Shown here piece by piece: positions 13,301 through 26,425 of a stretch of DNA of 64,000 nucleotides. The stretch lies in the NCBI RefSeq assembly GCF_004193775.1, contig NC_041011.1:46197167-46261166 (forward strand), in the 5' to 3' direction. Both the position numbers and the translations under genes were made by a program. Each line of letters begins with the position of its first letter. The first letter of the stretch is position 1. Origin of the DNA: Glycine soja (taxonomy: Eukaryota > Streptophyta > Magnoliopsida > Fabales > Fabaceae). The notes beneath the pieces are model-generated. The model searched no databases, was not told the origin of the DNA, and saw only the letters and a list, made by a program, of their open reading frames with translations.

Positions 13301-13979
13301 CAGGTTCAAAATGCCTCTGAAAACTTGTCAATAATCAAAGAGCTTTTAGTGGTTTTAAATTAAACGAATACCACGCAATTAAATGTAAACTTGTCACACA
13401 TGCGCAAATGTACTAGAATTCAATTTCAAGTACTCTAGAGTGTCATTATTTTCAAATTACAGTAATAAAGAAGCATGTTAAGGGCAACTTAGTTCATCAT
13501 AGCTCTAGACCATTCAGTTTCCATACATTGCATTTTTCAAAAAAATTGTACACACCCCTAAAATTGGAATATGACATTTCAGTATAGTTTGAGGAATTCA
13601 CCTGATCATAGTTTAGAACTTCCTCTGATTGATGATCAACAGCTGCAATTGTGCCAACCGGTTGGCCTCTAAAATAGACTAGAGATTTTCTGAGGGATTC
13701 CCAGGCATCGGCGACCATGGGGTGAGGCTCAAACGAGTTCCGTGTAGACGAAGCAGGTGTGTTAAAACCAGATCTTCCCCCTGGCGAATAAGTGTCATAG
13801 CTATCCAAGCCCGCTCTCGCAAGACCAATGGAGAGTTCACTGAGTGACCTCTCATCAAACGATCTCTGTCTCTCAATGTTCAACTTTGGTTTCTCAAGCA
13901 AACGTAAGAGATCGGAATCATCCAAATCAGGGATAGAGCAGTGAGAACTGATTTTCCTCATTCCCATATGGCCGTCCAT
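10304..13979 (-). CDS. Cytosolic alkaline/neutral invertase (GH100), complete, 4 coding exons
   Basis: The enzyme hydrolyses sucrose to glucose and fructose in the cytosol. Coding exons on the minus strand are 13979-13602, 12657-12226, 11839-11278 and 10599-10304, all with GT/AG borders. The 1668 nt encode 555 residues, the usual length of cytosolic plant A/N-invertases. The N-terminus carries a Ser/Arg-rich segment ([12 protein letters not shown]) and no transit or signal peptide. The GH100 domain runs from about residue 85 to 545. Likely catalytic residues are Asp208 in VDSGFWW and Glu434 in HEWQIVTG; their spacing of 226 equals that of D188/E414 in the cyanobacterial enzyme. The C-terminus has KRSSSW. 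Ser552 aligns with the 14-3-3 phosphosite known in Arabidopsis CINV1, but Thr replaces the Pro that follows the Trp. Sequence style is closest to the CINV/A/N-InvB group. The exact orthologue is not assigned. Confidence 0.95.
10600..11277 (-). other. Invertase intron 3
   Basis: The intron is bounded by GT at 11277-11276 and AG at 10601-10600. It splits the Val codon of the NGGSWPV motif in phase 1. It is AT-rich and contains no recognised insertion. Confidence 0.85.
12658..13601 (-). other. Invertase intron 1 of the coding region
   Basis: This 944-bp phase-0 intron lies between NYDQ and VFVRDF. A small GC-rich imperfect hairpin (CCCCC ... GGGGG, about 12708-12730) stands out in otherwise AT-rich sequence. 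No gene or transposon is recognised in it. Confidence 0.85.
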
Positions 13980-14029
13980 TTTCTCAACTTCTCTAATAAC
14001 GGAACGATTATATCAAAAATAGATACTAT

Positions 14030-14572
14030 CTACAGACAAAACAACAATATGAGCCAAGGTCAAATGCAAAACAGAAACAAACATGTATTAAAAAAAATCA
14101 GAAAAAATAACTAATAAAAGAGCATAAAACCAATGACTGAATCAGAAACGCAAAGCACAATCACGAGTCACAGTCAAAATGATTATAAACTATTATATAC
14201 GTAACCTTTCGAAAATATTACGCTCCAGGAGAAGAGTGGAAAATAAAATAAAATAAATACATCTCAGCACATTTTCGGCAACACGAAACATCACCTTCGA
14301 CTCCGACAATCCAATCGAACACAATAACCAAATGATAAATGGCGCATTAAAGGAAAACAAGCAACAGATCAAGATCCAAGGGGGAAAATCACCATTATCA
14401 CGCAAATCAAACAAGACAAAAAAGGCGAGAGAAAAAAACAAATCACGCATGAAAGTTAAATTCAGCTGCGACGCAGGAATGAGCGCAATTGATCGTTGCA
14501 CAGAAAAAGAGACAGATCTGAGAAGACGAAAGGGAAATAAACGGTAGCTGAGATGTAAAACGGGGAGAGAAC
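14030..14572 (-). other. Probable 5'UTR intron of the invertase gene
   Basis: On the minus strand a donor CTTCAG/GTTCTC falls at 14573/14572 and a plausible acceptor TCTGTAG/ATAG at 14030/14029. Splicing would join a pyrimidine-rich leader exon (about 14690-14573) to a short leader just before the ATG at 13979. The open frames inside this segment lack coding character. Leader introns are common in this family; the exact acceptor needs transcript evidence. Confidence 0.5.
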
Positions 14573-14717
14573 CTGAAGGAGGACGGCGACGGGGGAAGAG
14601 AGTGTCCGGCGGAAACGACGGTGACTCGCCGGCGATTTCGCCGGAAAACGGGGCGCGGAGAGAATGGCAAAACGGAGAGAAAGAGAAAGAAAAAAATGAG
14701 CTATTTCTCAGAAGCTG

Positions 14718-14727
14718 CTATTTATAG
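14718..14727 (-). promoter_or_regulatory. TATA box of the invertase gene
   Basis: The minus strand reads CTATAAATAG, which places transcription start near 14690. The transcribed leader that follows is C/T-rich, typical of a plant core promoter. Upstream lie a G-box CACGTG at 14919-14924 and an AAACGACGCCGTTT motif at about 14928-14942. Confidence 0.6.
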
Positions 14728-15186
14728 AAGGAGAAGAACGGTAGAAAGGCTGTCCTGGAGAGCGTGCAACCAAAGGACCGTACCGTCCTACCCCGCTTTT
14801 CTATTTTCTTTAATTTATTTTTATTTTTATTTTTATTTCTATTTCTGACAGTTCGATACCGTGTAAGAGGTTTTACCGGTAGCAGCCGGTAGTAGGACGA
14901 GGGGGTAGTAACACCGTCCACGTGGGCAAAACGACGCCGTTTCTCCGAATGAGATCTCTCCCACACTTTCCCCTCTTCTTTCCTCCGATATTGTGAATTC
15001 AAAAGTTGGGAATGGGAGATTGTATCGTGGCATGTGTGTATTTATATTTTCTTATGGAATCTTATTTGGGAATTAATTAATTGGGTAGGTGGGTGGATTT
15101 CGGAATTATTTTTTATGTGCCAAGATAGTTACATTTCAACTTGCATTTCTCCTCTTGTGTTATAAAAAATAAGCTTAATTAATATT

Positions 15187-15838
15187 CTAGTCTTTAAATT
15201 TGGGGTATATCTTTTTAGTTTCTGAAATTTTAAAATATTTTTTTTAGTTCTTGAATCTTGATAATTTGTTTTTTAGTTTTTGACACTTTATGATAATTTT
15301 TAGTATTTTGTAACAATTTTTTAAGTATTATAAAAGTTTTAAAATGTAAATTCAAGCAGTTAAAAAATAAAAACTAATTTACGAAATCTAAAGATGACCA
15401 TAAAGTATCAATTTATTATAATAGAAATTAAAAATAATATTTTATTAAAATTCAAGAAAAAAAATTAAAATTTTAGAAACTAAAAAAAACACATATCACA
15501 AATTTAAAGAATAAAACAATAATTAAACTGTTTAAAATTAGTTTTGATATCAAAAGATCAATTTTTATACTTATTTTAAAAAAAAATTAAACTAGTTTGA
15601 CAAGAAAATAGATTAATTTTTCAAATTAAATAATAATACTAGTTCATTTTAAATTAGTATTTTAAAAATGTCACAAAAAATACTAAAAAATCATCACAAA
15701 ATACTAAAAAATGATATAAAATATCTATTTATTATGTTATGGACTAAAAAAATAATTTGTCAAAATTCAAAGACTAAAAAATATTTTAAAATTTTAGAGA
15801 CTAAAAAAATACACCCCTAAATTCAGGAACTAAAACCA
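15187..15838. repeat. Foldback (long inverted-repeat) element
   Basis: The left arm (about 15187-15290) and right arm (about 15735-15838) are imperfect reverse complements. Both carry spaced phrases of the form TTTTTAGT(C/T)(C/T)(C/T)TGAA. The arms enclose about 440 bp of AT-rich sequence. This looks like a MITE-like foldback element common in plant intergenic DNA. No clear target duplication is visible. Confidence 0.55.
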
Positions 15839-16784
15839 AAAAAAATAAAACAAATTGACTTTTGAGAAGCCACTTCGGATGTTAAGGTGTGCATCATGAT
15901 GGTGTAAAATGTCTTTCCCTTTTTCATTTTTAATTTCTCAGGTATGTTTTAATTAATAGGTACATATTTAGTGAAAAAAATAATTGAAAGGACATTTATA
16001 GAATGTTATATCAAATTAATTATGACATTAATCGTAATAACAATGGTTGATTTTTATGATTTTCCTAATGACCCTAAAAAATATTTTTCCTAATAAGATA
16101 GTATAATATTGTTAACAAATAATCCTATCACTTAAATATGTGGATAAGAATTCAATTTTTCAGTTCTTACATGTAATAATATGCATTTACAAAAAGTTAA
16201 TTCGTTAAATGAAACTTCATATCTTGAATAACTAATCTTAAATGAAAAGAGTTAATGGGATACTTTGGATATCCTAAAAAATTGTCTACATCATATGGTA
16301 GAATCACTGTGGAGGCAAAGCTCTCCTCTCTCAGTAAAAAAAAAAAAAAAAAAATTACTTTATAAATTTTGGATTAGTACCCAAAAGAAATTTAAAAAAA
16401 AAAAACTGAATTCTTCTATATATGAATTTAATCCTACACAAAATTAGATATCAAGATTAAAAAAACTAGAAACCTCCAAGGCATTAGATCTTATCACGTA
16501 AAAAAAGATGTTACTTAGGCAGAATGTGTAATAACGCTTTTTATTTTTCTAGCAAAATGTCAGAAAAAAATTGTCACTTTTAAACGCATAAAAACTCATA
16601 ATTTTATTAATTAAAGTAATTAGGACCAATATGATTCTCATAATTTGAATATTCAAATACATAATATAAATTTATATTCTAATTCAATATTTTAGCACAT
16701 TTAAATTGACAAATCTCAAAAGATTTATATTAATATTTTTTATACTGGATTTATATTGATGTTATAACACAGATATGTAATTGC

Positions 16785-16805
16785 TATATATATATATATA
16801 TATAT
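16785..16805. repeat. TA microsatellite
   Basis: A run of about ten TA dinucleotides in AT-rich intergenic DNA. Confidence 0.9.
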
Positions 16806-19800
16806 GACAATCTTGCAATATATATTCTAACAAAATGTGTTTTATTCATCTATAGGAAAGGATAAAATATAATATACACTTTGTGGAAAGATTGTATAAC
16901 TTAGTTGTCACAATGCATTGTTGAGAATCTAGAGATATTGATAGAGTTGATTTGGTAAAATGGCTACAACGAAGTTGTTTAAAGGTAAAAAAAAAATTAT
17001 ACTATATGCATTGCAAAATCAATCGTTAAGTGAATTGAACAGTTAATTTTCCCCCATAATACTACTTTCATCTTTTGAGAAAATTCTTCATGTTCAAATT
17101 TTAATGTTTAACTTTATCCATTAGAGTGTCAACAAAAAACAACTTTATACATTAAAATGTGTTCTACGATAAAGATATAATAGCTTATGCAATAATATAA
17201 TAGTTTTTATGAAACAAAATTGTCAACACTTTACATACATTTTACAAAACATTGATATTTATAGCTACATGTATTTAACATTATTTCAAATTTTAACTTT
17301 TAATTTACATTTACTTTTTTTTCTGTTACTTATGTTCAAATTTTGAAATGTGTTATCGCTGATTGTCTGTATTAGTTAGAAAAGAATTGTGCGTGTAAAA
17401 CAAACTATTGAGAATCATGAATAAGAAATCCTATATTGAGGGTGTTAAAATACAAGAAATTGAAAATGACAAAGAGGCACAATTTCATAAACAAATCAAA
17501 TTGGATTATGTCAAACAGACACAATTTCAGAAATTGAAGGCGCAAAGAACAGGACATAACGAGATACAATCAACCAATATATAAACGAGATATATATCCA
17601 CTTCACCCAAAAAATTAACAATGAACAAAAGAGAAAATTAAACAAAAAACCTGTACTGACGAGATAAAGAAAAACTTTTAGATAGAGAAAAACCCCAACG
17701 AGTGCTAATTTATAATTGTACAACAAGGATAATGGATAATGTAGTCATTTTATATTTTATACAGTTGAATTTTTACTGTTAAAATTGATTCTAAGTATAG
17801 TTTCCTAACAATTCTTTTTTAATAAGTAACAGTAACAATTTAATGGACAAATATTATCCAATAAGTTTCATAAGAATGATTTCTTGACTTATTTAATTTT
17901 TTTTATGCTATTGGTATGAAATAAATTTGATAAGAATGTTTTTTCTACTTATTTAAAGTGGTGATTAATTTTTATCTATGACCGCACACAAAGTGGTGAA
18001 TTAATCTCTTCTAACATTTATTTTATACTTCAATCAAGATTTTAACGATAAATCACTTAATAAGAAGAAACAGAGACTCTTATCACTTATATCAATATCA
18101 TTGGTTTAAATATCTAAATTGTTACTATTATTTATTATTTATTATATATGGTTTTTACTTTCTTAGATTTAATTCAATGTTTAAATTATGAGTTTCAATT
18201 ATATCGTGATTTAGGTCTAAATGTATAATTTTAATATCACGATTTTACTATTATTTAGAAATATTAAAAAAAAATTATTTATATAAGCATGTTTTATAAT
18301 TAGCACAAGCATTTTTAGTTAATATATAAAGATAAATTATCATAAGAAGTATAGTAATCTAAATAATAACACAACTACACAACTATAAATGAATATGGGA
18401 CAACCCCGAGTTTAAAAATTATAAAAAAAAATCATGAATTAATGTGCAATTATAATTATAGGACAATATGTTTATTAAAAAAATGATAGTATAATATTGT
18501 TGCATAATTTATGCCCTAAAAACTAGTAATGTTTTGCATTAAATGTTTCACGGTATAAACCGGGAATATGCCATGCCGCTAGTGATCGAAGAAGAGCAAG
18601 TCCTCTTCGTTGACATCCAAGAATGTAGGAGGGAAGAATCTGCTTAGTAAAGATTCACATACGATTACAAAACAATTAAACTTAATTACCTTCGAGAATC
18701 CTTGGCCTAGCCTTAAAAAATAATAATTTCACACTACATATGGAGTTTCGTCTTCTCCGTCATTCATGCACTTGCATAAATTAACCTGCATTCCTTTAAT
18801 AAAATATTAGTATGATGATAGCCATGTGACATATGCACGACTAATTTTTTAACAGTCTTATACTACCTGTTTCTTAAAATATTAAAATTTAATTTATAAT
18901 ATAATAGTAACACATACAATAAAAAATAATTTATTTTAATAAATTGCGGATAGATTAATGGAAAATAAATTTTCCTAATTATATATCATTAGAAGATCAT
19001 ACCTCTCCTCTCAAAAAGAAAAAAAAGATCATATCTCAAAGATTAGTCAATTAAGAAAAATAATCTCAAAAGGAAATTGAGTTCATTTTTTCTTAAATGA
19101 ACGGAAAGCTTAAAAATTGGGTAACCCGTATAATTTTTAATTCCGCAATAAATAATAATCAGTGTAGAATACAGTTTTTTTAATCTTCTACTCATTCTCC
19201 AATTAGTAAAAATAAAACAAAACATTCTCCATGACTGTAATTTTTTTAGAGAAATCAAATTATGACTGTACTTAAAATACTATCAAATCAATTCATATCT
19301 CATATAAAAAGTTTGAGGAGATGTGAGACTTAAAAATCTAATATATCAATTATTAATTATCTTTACCCAAAGTTTTAATGGGAAACAATTTGTTTAGCAA
19401 ATTTATATTTCAACTTATTAAATCTTAAGAAAAAAAATTATGTAAAATAAGGGGAATCAATTATTAAAACTTCAGACCCTGTATTACTTTAAGAAACCCA
19501 AAAACACTGTGAAATGAACAAAATTTACTACAGCAACAATGGATGCAATTTTGTAATTGGTTGTTGGAATAAATTAAAAGTTACTTTTACACTGTCAATG
19601 CATTATGCATAGCTTTTTTTTTCATATGTATATAAGTGTAAAGACTTTTGTAGATCAAATAAATCAAATTTATCAAACATATTGTAAGTTTTGCCGTTTA
19701 GCACCTGTCGTTTTGCATTGGTTTTTATCTCTCAATTCTATCATATTGATTTGCTGAAGAGTGGTTTTGGAATGGTATCTAATGCCTCCATCAGGCTACC

Positions 19801-20537
19801 ACTGCTATGTCAAATTGAATAACTTAATTCAATGAGTTTATCCACTTTTTTTTTACACCATGATGAGTTTATCCACTTTAAACTCCTAAACAAAAAATAA
19901 AATTAACTTATCCATAGCAATTCTTTTAGGAACTCTTTCGTATAATTTATAAATATGTTATACGTATAAGGATTTTATGTAAGTCAAGAATCAAAATCAT
20001 AACCTATAAGTTAATTCAAAATTTCAATCAGAATCGTATTAGAGTCATAAAATCTAATGATTAGGTTTTGTACTTTTTATTATTCTTGAAAAGGACATAT
20101 AAACAGGACAATTATATACATTAGTTGATAGAATATGTCTCCCTCTCTTCAAAGTTATTTGAAGTTTTCTTTGTTATTCAAGGGTACTTAATTATATATC
20201 TAAATCACTCGCGTGATTGTCTTATGTAGTCTCTTGAGTGACTGAAATCTTGTTTTATTCTTCGAATCAGGCAAATTATTAATATAAAAATCTGGTTGTA
20301 TGTGCATATCTCAAATCTTTTGAGATGTAATAAAATCTCCCCTTTTCCCCTTTTATTTATTCAGTTTTTCTTTCTTTACTTTTACCCGTTTCCGTTCAGG
20401 TGCCAAACTCTCTCTTTGTCATGTTGATAAAAGACAAATTTGCATACACACAACACAATAGAGAGAGGAGAGATCAACAATCAACATATATATACAAATA
20501 TGATTTACATTACAATCACTTTTACATCATTCTATAA

Positions 20538-20542
<5 letters not shown>

Positions 20543-20576
<34 letters not shown>
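20543..20576. repeat. TA microsatellite
   Basis: An uninterrupted AT run of about 34 bp. It creates an artefactual Ile/Tyr repeat in an overlapping open frame. Confidence 0.9.
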
Positions 20577-20579
<3 letters not shown>

Positions 20580-21059
20580 CTTACACAATTATAAATTACA
20601 TAAACTATTAAACTATATATTAATAAATTCATATAAAACACCAATAAATTATTAATCCGAGTGAAATTAAATTCGTTTACTTTAAACAATGTTATTTTAT
20701 TACTAAACGTGTGTATCTCTTTCAAAATGTTGATTAATTAGCAGGCATAAGTGCATAACTCTATTTGTAAAAATTTAAAGGATTTGTGTTCAACCAATTA
20801 TGCCTTAGACAAAAATAGATAATCCAAACAAAATATTAGTGTTCAAAATGTACCTTGATCATGATAAAAAAAAAAAAGGAAATGTATGAGGAGACTTTTA
20901 TTTGTATGATAATTTCTAAATAACATATTATAGAATTGAAAAGGTACTTGATGAAACCATACCAAAGTAAAATAACTAACTTAAAAACAATTTTATATAA
21001 TTTGACAAATTGAAAAAATAACAAAGTTAAAGATACAATCAAATTAAACTATGGGAGGA

Positions 21060-22485
21060 AATTTGAAATAAAGGACAATAGCATAGGTTAGTTGGGACAA
21101 TATCTGTCAACCAAAGGTGAATGGAGGCCTGAGTATAAAAAATATGAAGCTATTTAATAAGGCATCCATTGCGGAATGGAAGTGACGACTGCTTGAAAAA
21201 TGAGAAGGCATTGTGGGTTAAAATACTAATAGCTAAATATGGTCCAATAAGAGATATGAGAACAATTTTAAGCTCAACATTTATTTTCACGTGGTGGCAA
21301 GATGTGCTAAGCATGACATAGGTAGATAATGTGAATGGCTGGTTTGAACAAGTATGGAGGAAGGTGGAAAAAGGTGAATCTACCTTATTTTGGAGGGATA
21401 AATGGTCGGTTGAGGCTCATTTAATGAGGTTATTCCTAAGATTATTCATAGTCTCCTTAGATCAGGATGTAACAGTGCTTCAAATGGGATTTTGGGAGGA
21501 AGGTCGACGAAATTGGAAACCATAGTGGAAGAGAAGTTTGAGGGACTCGGAGCTAGAGTCAGAAGTGAAATTGATGATCATGCTAGAGAGAGCCAATTTG
21601 AAGGTGGAAAGAAGTGACTTATGGATGTGGAGAAACGCTGAAGGAGGCAAATTCTCCATCAGAAATACTTATTTTTTTATTGTAGAACTTGTCTCAAAGT
21701 GAACAACAAAATTTGTTTGATATCTCATGGAAGACCAAGGTCCCTTCCAAAGTGCAAGTTTTTGCTTTGAGGGTGCTATTGAATCATATTCAAACGAGGG
21801 ACCAACTGGAAAAAAGAGGAATAGGTGGTACAGATTCCATTAATTTATGTTCAATGTGCAGGAATCAACAACTCACCTTTTATTTAATTGCAGTTTTGCA
21901 TATGCATGTTGGCAGCGACACTACTTATGGATAGGTATGCAAGAACCGATGTCAAGCATCCCTCAGCAACACATGTTAGCCTTTAGAAGAGCGGGGGCCA
22001 CGAAGAAAGGGAAATGTTGGATGTTGTCTATTTAAATGGCTTGGGTATAAACAATTTAGAATACAAGAAATAAGGTTGTCTTCGCAGATAAGTAGGTATT
22101 AGTGGAGGAGTTACATAAAAAAATTGTGTTTAAGGTGTGGAGTTGGATTTAGGTAAAGAAAAAGACAACAAAATTTTCATTTTATGATTGGACAGTGAAT
22201 CCAATGTTGTGTATAGCGTCTATTTCCTAATTCAAGTAACATTCTTCTCTTAGGTGGAGTTGGGTGGACTCCCCGTTTCAACGAGAATGTTTGTTTTCTT
22301 TTTTGACATTAGGTTATGCAATTCTGATATTTACAGGGGGTAACACTTTTATATGCTTATGTAGGACCTATCAGGAAGTTAGATACAACCTCCTTCACTA
22401 CTTATGAGGACTCTAGTCATATGTTGTAATTATTATAACCATTAATATAATGTTTTCTTATTTTGCCTTGCAAAAAAATTAAAAA
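21060..22485 (+). mobile_element. Decayed 3' part of an L1-type LINE (zf-RVT region)
   Basis: Broken plus-strand frames preserve the order seen downstream of the reverse transcriptase in plant L1-like elements. They read SWDNICQPKVNGGLSIKN, then LWVKILIAKYG, GESTLFWRDKW, SDLWMWRNAEGGKFSIRN, SWKTKVPSKVQVFALR, CSMC and STTHLLFNCSFAYACW. The last parts match the zinc-binding RVT domain with its C..C..H..C pattern. In-frame stops occur after about 21524 and near 21700, and a frameshift lies near 21855. An A-rich tail sits at about 22466-22490. The polymerase core is missing, so this is a 5'-truncated dead copy. I found no target duplication. Confidence 0.75.
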
Positions 22486-23449
22486 ATAAACTACCTTTAT
22501 CTTATTATTATTAAATGTGATAAACCAATACGAGATTGTTGTAACTTAATTAGTGATTTTGAGTTTCAGTTTTTTATATACAATTATATTAAATACATTC
22601 ATAATAATCATATACTGTTCTAATATAATTGTCTTTTGTAAATAATGCCATTAGGTTTATATAAAGAAAAAAGCTACCATTATTGTTATCTTAAGAAACT
22701 AAATTTAATTTTGTACTTATTTCATGTAAATTTGTGGAGGGTATTATTTTCTTGCATAAGGAGAAAGAACTATGATTAATCTGAAATATAGTTGGGAGAT
22801 AATTAGTAAAGTTTGACAAAAAATTATGCAAAATGAAAATAGTATTTTTTTCTGAAATATAAAAACAAAAAATAGTGTATTTATCATATAAAAATAAAAC
22901 AAAATAAAACAATATAAATCTAAAATAAAAGGAAAAGAAAATATAATCTCAGGATAAACTCAAATAAATTAATTAAAAGAATTTAACTCAATTGATTAAA
23001 CATATTACATGAATTATTATAAGTTATTTGTTACTATTAGTACGGATAATAAAAAAAAACTCAAATAATTAATTCACCATGTAAATTATAAACATGCACT
23101 TAGTTGTTTTTTTTTTTGTGTGATAGTTTGGAAGGGCTATACAGTAGCACTTTCCGCTTAATGGGTCTATAATGTGCTCTGGTGTTTAATTAATCAATAC
23201 TCAATATTTTGAATGGTACCGGTCATCGTTTTATCTGCTAACCTTTTTTTCTGCTTATTATTTATTTACATGTTATTTGAAGCCGCTGTATAATCCTTTT
23301 TCATAAGCAATTTATAACTGCTACAACATTATTGACTTCAAAATCAAGCAGCCTCATGTGTGTCTTAACTTTGACTAATTAAAAAATTTGCACGAAGAAA
23401 GATTCTTCGCCCACTACGCCTTAAACAGTTAAACTTTTATATTTATATA

Positions 23450-23795
23450 TTGCGGCCGTTCAATAATGGAATAACGTTGCAGAAATTGTCTCTGAAACCA
23501 AACATAAATAAAAGTGTTGTTCCTAAAAATACTCAACGTATCCTTCCAATAGAAAATAGGTAAAGAAAATTTGGTGGCTTCTGGTTAAGTTAAGGTGTCA
23601 CTAACTTTTCTATTACAAATTGCTGCCAATCAACTAATCGATGAAACAGAGATGCAGAGATTGTCCCTGAAACTTTACATATAAGTTTTGTGCCATGAAA
23701 CACTAAAAAAGTATATCCCCGAGAAAGAAAATAATAGCTACAATTTTTTTTTGGTTTCTCAATAAGTTAAGGTGTCACCTACTTGTCATATATAT
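23450..23795. repeat. Diverged tandem duplication, unit about 170 bp
   Basis: Unit 1 starts at TTGCGGCCGTTCAATAA (23450) and unit 2 at TTGCTGCCAATCAACTAA (23620). Shared landmarks keep the same order: GCAGA(A/G)ATTGTC(T/C)CTGAAAC near the start, then a GGTTTCT/GGCTTCTGG-like phrase, then AAGTTAAGGTGTCAC near the end. The copies differ by many substitutions and small indels, so the duplication is old. Confidence 0.7.
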
Positions 23796-24090
23796 ATATT
23801 CACATCAAACCCCCAATAGGTCCACAGGATATGTTTAAATTAAGTACATGCATGATGCATTCGTATAAATTAGTAACTATGTTTACCCAGTTGTGTGAGT
23901 TTTTAAATACAAATAAAAAAAATATAGATTACAAATATTTAAGAGAAATTTATTAGGAAATTTATAATTCCTAATTAATTAATATTTACTACATATTATA
24001 TTATTATTTATATCAATAATTTATATTTAAATGAATTCATCATAAATTATCTTATTTAGTAAGTCCACTAGTTTACCAATAAAAAATTAA

Positions 24091-24150
24091 TATAAACTTA
24101 ACAAATAGAAACCAATTTAATATAAACTTAACAAATAGAAACCAATTTAA
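24091..24150. repeat. Exact 30-bp tandem repeat, two copies
   Basis: The 30 bases at 24091-24120 are repeated without change at 24121-24150, beginning TATAAACTTAACAAATAG. Identity implies a recent duplication. Confidence 0.95.
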
Positions 24151-24645
24151 TATATTAGGAGATAATAGAAATCTTAATAAATTAAAACTCGAGGCACAAA
24201 TATTATTTTTAACACACTAAATCAATAAATATATTTTTTCCCATCTAAAGAAAAAAATGACTATCTCAGAGAAAATAATATGATTTGGTTAAGTAAAATG
24301 GTAAAATCAATTATTGGTGATCATTTTGTTCTGCTGCGTTTGTTCATTTGATGTTTTACACGGTTTGTCAAAATTCCAAAAAAAATTCTTTAATTAATAC
24401 AACATAATTTACTGATGATAAAAGTAGTTAAAATAAAAATATGAGTTTTAATTTTAATATAAAAAATCAAAAGTGGGTTAATTGCTAAAGAATATTTGTT
24501 TTATTGGTGATTTAAAAGTATCTTATCATGCCTAGCTAACGTCGATTGAGGAAATTTGTGAGAAAATTAAAGAAAATAAAAATTAATTCTTTATCAAAGT
24601 ATTAATTTATTTTGATATAAAAATTAAGACATGTCTTACAAAGTG

Positions 24646-24647
<2 letters not shown>

Positions 24648-24694
<47 letters not shown>
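24648..24694. repeat. TA microsatellite
   Basis: A pure TA run of 47 bp. Confidence 0.95.
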
Positions 24695-24702
<8 letters not shown>

Positions 24703-26423
24703 TATGACCTATGATAAATGATAAAAAAAATTTGGTCTCTAATATAAAAAATCATTGTTGGTCTTGATAAATTTAAAATTTTATTTCTTGTCTATAAAGT
24801 ATTATTTAAATAATTTTATTTCACTGTTTAAAATGCTATCTAATTAAACATTTAATATTTTTTTTCTAGAGCATTCTTTTTTTTACTGCACCATAGAGTA
24901 CTCTCAGTGAAAGTAGTTGTTATTGAATAATAACAAGTAAATGAAAAAAATCTAATTAATTAGATGCATAAAAATATACTAAGTTACATAATACGGTATA
25001 TTTTATAAAATTTAAAGTATTAATTACATTTTGCTATTACTTTGTCAAAAGACTCAAAACCTTAATCCTATATTTGATAGAGAGGAAAAAATTTAAAATT
25101 TAAAATTAAAATTAAAGAGAAAATGAATTATTTTTTAAACAAATTATTTTTTTATGTCAATTTTTTTTTTCTGATTTTTCTTTCATTTTCTCTTCAACCA
25201 AAAAAAATATTATTATGCTTGTTTATTTTGCTCTCAATTTTTTTGCTTTCACTCAGTCCTTCCTAATTGGAGTACATTTGTTAGTTTTGTTTGGACCTAT
25301 ACGAAAGAAACGAAGTGAGTGGTTTTATTTTCACTGGTCCAAGGTTGTTGGAGTAACACATATGGCTATCTCCGTCGCTGGGTTGCCAAACCAGTAATGC
25401 AATTTGTCTTTATCACTTAAGTTATGAGACTGCATTTAATATGCCAAGTTGGCTACAGTAAAACTACCTGCAGCAACCGGTTGCCTTTTCAATTAGTGAC
25501 TATTGTACATTTTTGTTCAAGTAAAAGTATCTCAGTAATTGACATGAATAATAAAATATATCTGAGTGTTTTTATCACGAGTATAACCATGATTGAGTAG
25601 AATTATGGTAAATGACAAAATTTTTCTTTTGAATGATAGATATTTAGGATTCAAATGAAAATGATTGATTAAACTAAAATAATCTCATAATTATTCACAA
25701 ATTCAATAATAAATTAAAACACGTGTTTAATTTTTTAGTTATTGGATTAAAAATGGTTAACTTACTCAAAATAATAAAGACTATATATAAATCATAAAAT
25801 AGTAAAGAATTACAAAATGTTACGTTTAACAACTCAAATATGATTGCACTCAAGTTGATAACAATTGAATTAAATTTAGTGTAAAAGCTAAAACATATGT
25901 CAAGCATGTGAAAATTTAAAATATTGAGAAGCCTTATAATGGCAACATGATATTTATATGAAAAATTATCCTTATTTAATTTGTTTAGATGAGATGCATC
26001 TAATGTTTGTTGGGCAATTATTATTGAGTGGGTACCTAAAAAAGATCGATGATAAGTAAAATCACAACTCAAAAGTTTGGAGAGGGGCTCAGTCTGTCTC
26101 TGTTGGACAATAATAGCTCAATCGAGGAGCCTTGGTCCAAGCCTATGCCGTGTCAAGCTTCACGGACGAAACTAAGTGGATGGAGAAAAAATATTTTTGT
26201 TTTATTGCTAAAAAATAAAAACATTTAGCAGTATAACTATAAATAAAGTATATTGTTTGCAATATAATTTATATTTCTTTAAACTTGTATCTCAATCGCA
26301 TTCAAGTTTCAACAATTAAAAGATGATTTTATCAAAATCAATTTTAACAAAATCTAAATAAAAAAATAGAGTAACCCATCCTTTTTTGATGGGGTATAGT
26401 ACTTTGTTATTTTTTTATGCAAT

Positions 26424-26425
<2 letters not shown>

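Larger units (their letters stand above)
14950..21059. other. Gene-free region between invertase promoter and L1 fragment
   Basis: Very AT-rich. Apart from the foldback element and two TA microsatellites, I see no convincing gene. One short GC-richer patch at 18541-18720 may be a gene fragment and is discussed under findings. All longer open frames are low-complexity. Confidence 0.55.

Noticed and set aside
14193..14848. Several open frames on both strands near the invertase start
   Set aside because: They lie in the probable leader exon, leader intron and promoter of the invertase gene and have low-complexity composition.
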